Shown piece by piece: positions 6,782-9,701 of a stretch of 9,701 nucleotides of DNA. Every line of letters begins with the position of its first letter. The first letter of the stretch is position 1. The position numbers were made by a program, and so were the translations under genes. Source of the stretch: Zoogloea sp035335645 (GTDB lineage: Bacteria; Pseudomonadota; Gammaproteobacteria; Burkholderiales; Rhodocyclaceae); the NCBI GenBank assembly GCA_035335645.1, contig DAOQMM010000125.1, forward strand, positions 1 through 9,701. Reading direction: 5' to 3'. A model generated the notes under the pieces. The model was not told where the DNA came from, did not search any database, and saw nothing but the letters and a program-made list of their open reading frames with translations.

Positions 6782-7045
6782 ATGGCACACAAAAAGGCTG
6801 GCGGCAGTTCCCGTAACGGTCGCGACTCAGAAAGCAAACGCCTGGGCGTCAAGCGCTACGGTGGCCAGTTCGTCCTCGCCGGCAACATCATCGTTCGCCA
6901 GCGCGGCACCGAATACCATCCGGGCGAAAACGTCGGCATCGGCAAGGACCACACCCTGTTCGCGCTGACCGAAGGCACCGTGCAGTTCACCGTCAAGGGC
7001 GCCAACAAGCGCCGCACCGTGAGCATCGTCGCTGCCGCCGAATAA
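6782..7045 (+). CDS. rpmA: 50S ribosomal protein L27 (bL27)
   Basis: An 87-residue ribosomal protein whose N-terminal tail reaches the peptidyl transferase centre. The sequence starts MAHKKAGGSSRNGRDSESKR, the typical proteobacterial form without the cleavable N-terminal extension found in Firmicutes. Further family motifs are LGVKRYGGQ, AGNIIVRQRGT, HPGENVGIGKDHTLFA and KGANKRRTVSI. A strong AAGGAG ribosome site (6768-6773) sits 8 nt before the ATG. The gene is followed at once by an intrinsic terminator. Confidence 0.98.
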   Translation: MAHKKAGGSSRNGRDSESKRLGVKRYGGQFVLAGNIIVRQRGTEYHPGENVGIGKDHTLFALTEGTVQFTVKGANKRRTVSIVAAAE

Positions 7046-7064
7046 GCGCAGCACACGGTTTGCC

Positions 7065-7093
7065 AAAGCCCTATCGTGCGATAGGGCTTTTTT
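7065..7093 (+). terminator. Intrinsic terminator after rpmA
   Basis: AAAGCCCTAT (7065-7074) and ATAGGGCTTT (7081-7090) form a 10-bp stem around CGTGCG; two more C-G pairs are possible inside the loop. The 3' side runs into six T residues (7088-7093). It begins 20 nt after the rpmA stop. A classical rho-independent terminator that should separate the ribosomal pair from obgE. Confidence 0.92.
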
Positions 7094-7222
7094 CATTCAG
7101 GGGACGCACGTTCGCGGCGCCGACCACAGGCCCCACCGCAGCGCTGACCGAGCACCGGATCCGCATGCCGCTTCGCCGGCAAGGCCCCACCGCTCGTCGC
7201 CCATCACCCACCGGATACGCCC

Positions 7223-8362
7223 ATGAAATTCTTCGACGAAGCCCGTATCGACGTCATCGCCGGCGACGGAGGCAATGGCGCGGCCACCTTCCGTCGCGAA
7301 AAGTACATTCCCAAGGGCGGACCGGACGGCGGTGACGGCGGCAAGGGCGGCGACGTTTACGCCATCGCCGACCGCAACCTGAACACCCTCATCGACTACC
7401 GCTACAAGCGCACCTTCACCGCCGAGCGCGGCGAGAACGGACGCGGCGCCGACTGCTACGGCAAAGGCGGCGAGGACATCGAGCTGCGCATGCCGGTGGG
7501 CACGGTCATTTCGGAACAGGAGAGCGGCGAAGTCATCGCCGACCTGGACCACGACGGCAAGCGCGTCATGATCGCCCGCGGCGGACGCGGCGGTCTCGGC
7601 AACCTGCACTTCAAGACCAGCACCAACCGCGCCCCGCGCAAGAAGACCATGGGCGAGGCCGGCGAGCGCAAGAGCCTCAACCTGGAGCTCAAGGTGCTCG
7701 CCGACGTGGGCCTGCTGGGCATGCCCAACGCGGGCAAATCCACCTTCATCCGCGCCGTGTCCTCGGCCCGCCCCAAGGTGGCGGACTACCCTTTCACGAC
7801 CCTCGCCCCGAACCTGGGCGTGGTGCGCACCTCAGAGAACCGCAGCTTCGTCATCGCCGACATTCCCGGGCTGATCGAAGGCGCCGCCGACGGCGCCGGC
7901 CTCGGTCACCAGTTCCTGCGCCACCTGCAGCGCACCCACATCCTGCTCCACATCGTGGACATCGCCCCCTTCGATCCCGAAGCGGACCCGGTGCGTGACG
8001 CTCACGCCATCGTCGAGGAGCTGTACAAGTACGACGAGAGCCTCGCCGCCAAGCGTCGCTGGCTGGTCCTCAACAAGCTCGACCTGATTCCCGATGCGGA
8101 GGAACGCGCCGCCCGCGTGCAGGACTTCCTCGCCGCCTACGGGCCGGTCGAGCGCCACTTCCAGGTCGCGGCCATCAGTGGCGAGCGCTGCCAGGAAGTG
8201 GTCTTCGCGATCCAGGACCTGCTCGACGCCGAAAAAGCCGCCGCCCAGGCTGCCGCCGACGAGGCCGCCCGCGCGGCAGCGGCCCATGCCGCGGACGCGG
8301 ATGCCGCGCTTGACGACACAGACATCGACCACCCCGACAGCGACGAAAGCAGCCCCGCATGA
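7223..8362 (+). CDS. obgE: GTPase Obg/CgtA, ribosome assembly factor
   Basis: A 379-residue cytoplasmic GTPase acting in late 50S subunit maturation and stress signalling. Residues 1 to about 158 are the glycine-rich Obg fold (FFDEARIDVIAGDGGNGA, then KGGPDGGDGGKGGDV). The G domain follows: G1 GMPNAGKST (166-174), switch threonines in FTTLAPN, G3 DIPG (213-216), G4 NKLD (284-287) and G5 near AISG (317-320). The C-terminal tail (about 336-379) is alanine-rich and then strongly acidic (DDTDIDHPDSDES), as in other proteobacterial Obg proteins. Only a weak GGA ribosome element (7213-7215) precedes the ATG. The 129-nt gap after the rpmA terminator shows no clear promoter. The stop overlaps the proB start (ATGA), suggesting coupled translation. 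Confidence 0.97.
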   Translation: MKFFDEARIDVIAGDGGNGAATFRREKYIPKGGPDGGDGGKGGDVYAIADRNLNTLIDYRYKRTFTAERGENGRGADCYGKGGEDIELRMPVGTVISEQESGEVIADLDHDGKRVMIARGGRGGLGNLHFKTSTNRAPRKKTMGEAGERKSLNLELKVLADVGLLGMPNAGKSTFIRAVSSARPKVADYPFTTLAPNLGVVRTSENRSFVIADIPGLIEGAADGAGLGHQFLRHLQRTHILLHIVDIAPFDPEADPVRDAHAIVEELYKYDESLAAKRRWLVLNKLDLIPDAEERAARVQDFLAAYGPVERHFQVAAISGERCQEVVFAIQDLLDAEKAAAQAAADEAARAAAAHAADADAALDDTDIDHPDSDESSPA

Positions 8363-9477
8363 GAACCCGCATCCAGAACGCCCGCCGCCTGGTCGTCAAG
8401 GTCGGCAGCGCCCTCGTCACCAACAACGGCGCCGGCCTCGCAGTCGAAGCGCTGGCCGAATGGGCCCGCCAGATCGCCCGCCTGCGGGCCGACGGCCGCG
8501 AAGTGGTCCTGGTGTCGTCCGGCGCCATCGCCGCCGGCATGCAACGCCTCGGCTGGAGCAAGCGCCCCCAGGAAATGCACCACCTGCAGGCCGCCGCCGC
8601 GGTCGGCCAGATGGGCCTCGCCCAGGCCTATGAATCCGTGTTCGCCCGGAACGACCTGCACACCGCCCAGATCCTGCTCACCCATGCCGACCTGGCGGAC
8701 CGCACCCGCTACCTCAACGCCCGCTCGACGCTGGTGACCCTGCTGGAGCTGGGCGTCATTCCCATCATCAACGAGAACGACACCGTCGTCACCGACGAGA
8801 TCAAGTTCGGCGACAACGATACCCTCGGCGCCCTCGTCGCCAACCTGATCGAAGCCGACGCCCTGATCATCCTCACCGACCAGCAGGGCCTGTACACCGC
8901 CGATCCGCGCAACGATCCGAGTGCCACCCTGATCTCCGAGGAGCGCGCCGAGAACACCGCCCTCGAAGCCATGGCCGGCGGCGCCGGCAGTGGCATCAGC
9001 AAGGGCGGCATGATCACCAAGGTCCGCGCCGCCCAACGCGCCGCCCGCAGCGGCGCCCACACCTGCATCGCCAGCGGCCGCGAGCCCGACGCGCTGCTCC
9101 GCCTTGTCGGTGGAGATGACCTCGGCACCCTGCTGTACGCCAGCAGCACACCGCTGGCGGCCCGCAAGCAGTGGCTCGCCGATCACCTGCAGCTGGCCGG
9201 CAGCCTGATCCTCGACGACGGCGCGGTGGACGCCCTGCGGGCCGGGCGCAGCCTGCTGCCGGTAGGCGTCACCGCCGTGGAAGGCGACTTCAACCGGGGG
9301 GCCGTGGTGGCCTGCCGCACCGCGAGCGGCATCGAACTTGCGCGCGGGCTGATCAACTACGCCAGCTCCGACGCACGCCGCATCGCCCGCAGTCCATCCA
9401 GCGAAATCGAGCACCTGCTGGGCTTTGCCGAAGCGCCGGAACTGATCCACCGGGACAATCTGGTGCTGATCGGCTGA
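8359..9477 (+). CDS. proB: Glutamate 5-kinase, with C-terminal PUA domain
   Basis: A 372-residue enzyme phosphorylating L-glutamate to glutamyl 5-phosphate, the first and normally feedback-inhibited step of proline synthesis. Amino acid kinase landmarks: VVKVGSALVT (12-21), SSGAIAAGM (53-61), IINENDTV (136-143), FGDNDTLGA (150-158), LTDQQGLYTADPR (172-184) and the glycine/lysine segment SGISKGGMITK (211-221). Residues from about 280 to 360 form the PUA domain (LLPVGVTAVEG, FNRGAVV). Length matches full two-domain ProB proteins. The start overlaps the obgE stop by four bases. No proA is in the window, so the pathway partner is elsewhere or further away. A terminator follows at once. Confidence 0.97.
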   Translation: MRTRIQNARRLVVKVGSALVTNNGAGLAVEALAEWARQIARLRADGREVVLVSSGAIAAGMQRLGWSKRPQEMHHLQAAAAVGQMGLAQAYESVFARNDLHTAQILLTHADLADRTRYLNARSTLVTLLELGVIPIINENDTVVTDEIKFGDNDTLGALVANLIEADALIILTDQQGLYTADPRNDPSATLISEERAENTALEAMAGGAGSGISKGGMITKVRAAQRAARSGAHTCIASGREPDALLRLVGGDDLGTLLYASSTPLAARKQWLADHLQLAGSLILDDGAVDALRAGRSLLPVGVTAVEGDFNRGAVVACRTASGIELARGLINYASSDARRIARSPSSEIEHLLGFAEAPELIHRDNLVLIG

Positions 9478-9496
9478 AGGCGCGGACGGACCCAGC

Positions 9497-9525
9497 AAAA
9501 AAGGCGACCTGAGGTCGCCTTTTTT
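9497..9525 (+). terminator. Intrinsic terminator after proB (possibly bidirectional)
   Basis: GGCGACC (9503-9509) and GGTCGCC (9513-9519) form a 7-bp GC stem with a three-base loop TGA. It is preceded by six A (9497-9502) and followed by six T (9520-9525), so it could work on either strand. It starts 19 nt after the proB stop. Confidence 0.92.
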
Positions 9526-9594
9526 ACATGTTTCGGTGCGCCGTGCGTTCCGGCGCCGAACCACCTCCAGCCATGCGCGGGGCCGTCGTCCACG

Positions 9595-9622
9595 AAAAAA
9601 ACGGGTGCCCGAAGGCACCCGT
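9595..9622 (-). terminator. Intrinsic terminator of the convergent porin gene
   Basis: On the minus strand the arms ACGGGTGCC and GGCACCCGT (9601-9609 and 9614-9622) form a 9-bp stem closed by a TTCG tetraloop, followed by at least six T (9600 down to 9595). It lies 28 nt after the porin stop. Confidence 0.92.
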
Positions 9623-9650
9623 TTGATTTCCAAATCCGAACGAGCCGGAA

Positions 9651-9701
9651 TTAGAAGGTGTGACGCAGACCGACGGACACGCCGGACACGGTGGAGCCAG
9701 C
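9651..9701 (-). CDS. C-terminal end of a gram-negative porin (rest outside window)
   Basis: The minus strand reads AGSTVSGVSVGLRHTF and then TAA (stop at 9653-9651). The final strand, GLRHTF with a terminal Phe, is the usual ending of betaproteobacterial trimeric general porins (OmpC-like/Porin_4 type), which let small solutes through the outer membrane. Only 16 codons are visible, so substrate preference and subfamily cannot be judged. It is convergent with proB, and each gene has its own terminator. Confidence 0.85.
   Translation of the reverse strand, partial: AGSTVSGVSVGLRHTF

Noticed and set aside
8137..9633. Minus-strand open frame (498 codons) opposite proB
   Set aside because: It runs through both terminator hairpins and opposite a complete proB gene; its Gly/Ala/Val-rich translation is typical of GC-rich antisense frames.

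Overview
This is a 9.7 kb high-GC chromosomal segment from a betaproteobacterium, most likely of the Rhodocyclales (Azoarcus/Thauera/Zoogloea type). The placement is inferred from the rplU-rpmA-obgE-proB order, the strongly GC-rich third codon positions, and a neighbouring porin ending in the C-terminal signature GLRHTF-stop that is common in betaproteobacterial general porins. No mobile elements, CRISPR arrays, rRNA or tRNA genes were seen, and nothing suggests recent transfer.

Layout. Positions 1-1182 hold the 3' two thirds of glnS (glutaminyl-tRNA synthetase, cut by the window edge). A 187-nt gap follows, containing a strong interrupted hairpin. Next comes a tightly packed three-gene block, 1370-5431: a membrane-bound HAMP-PAS-GGDEF-EAL c-di-GMP enzyme, a beta-barrel outer membrane protein whose ATG overlaps the preceding stop (ATGA), and a small exported phosphate-binding-protein-like ('half PBP') protein. 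After a 118-nt gap, 5550-6362 encodes a single-pass membrane protein with a long Pro/Ala linker and an NTF2-like C-terminal domain. A textbook sigma-70 promoter then drives rplU-rpmA (ribosomal proteins bL21 and bL27), which end in a strong intrinsic terminator. obgE (ribosome-assembly GTPase) and proB (glutamate 5-kinase) follow, overlapping by ATGA and ending in a terminator. At the right edge the last 16 codons of a convergent porin gene, with its own terminator, lie on the minus strand.

Function. Most of the window is housekeeping: translation (glnS, rplU, rpmA), ribosome maturation (obgE) and proline biosynthesis (proB). The part most worth attention is the three-gene block. It places an outer membrane channel, a periplasmic PBP-like protein and a periplasm-sensing c-di-GMP phosphodiesterase in one apparent transcription unit. 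The diguanylate cyclase domain has lost key active-site residues but keeps an RxxD inhibitory-site motif, while the EAL domain keeps all its catalytic signature residues. The inferred output is therefore c-di-GMP hydrolysis controlled by something sensed in the periplasm. That joint function is an inference from gene arrangement and motifs, not something the sequence proves.
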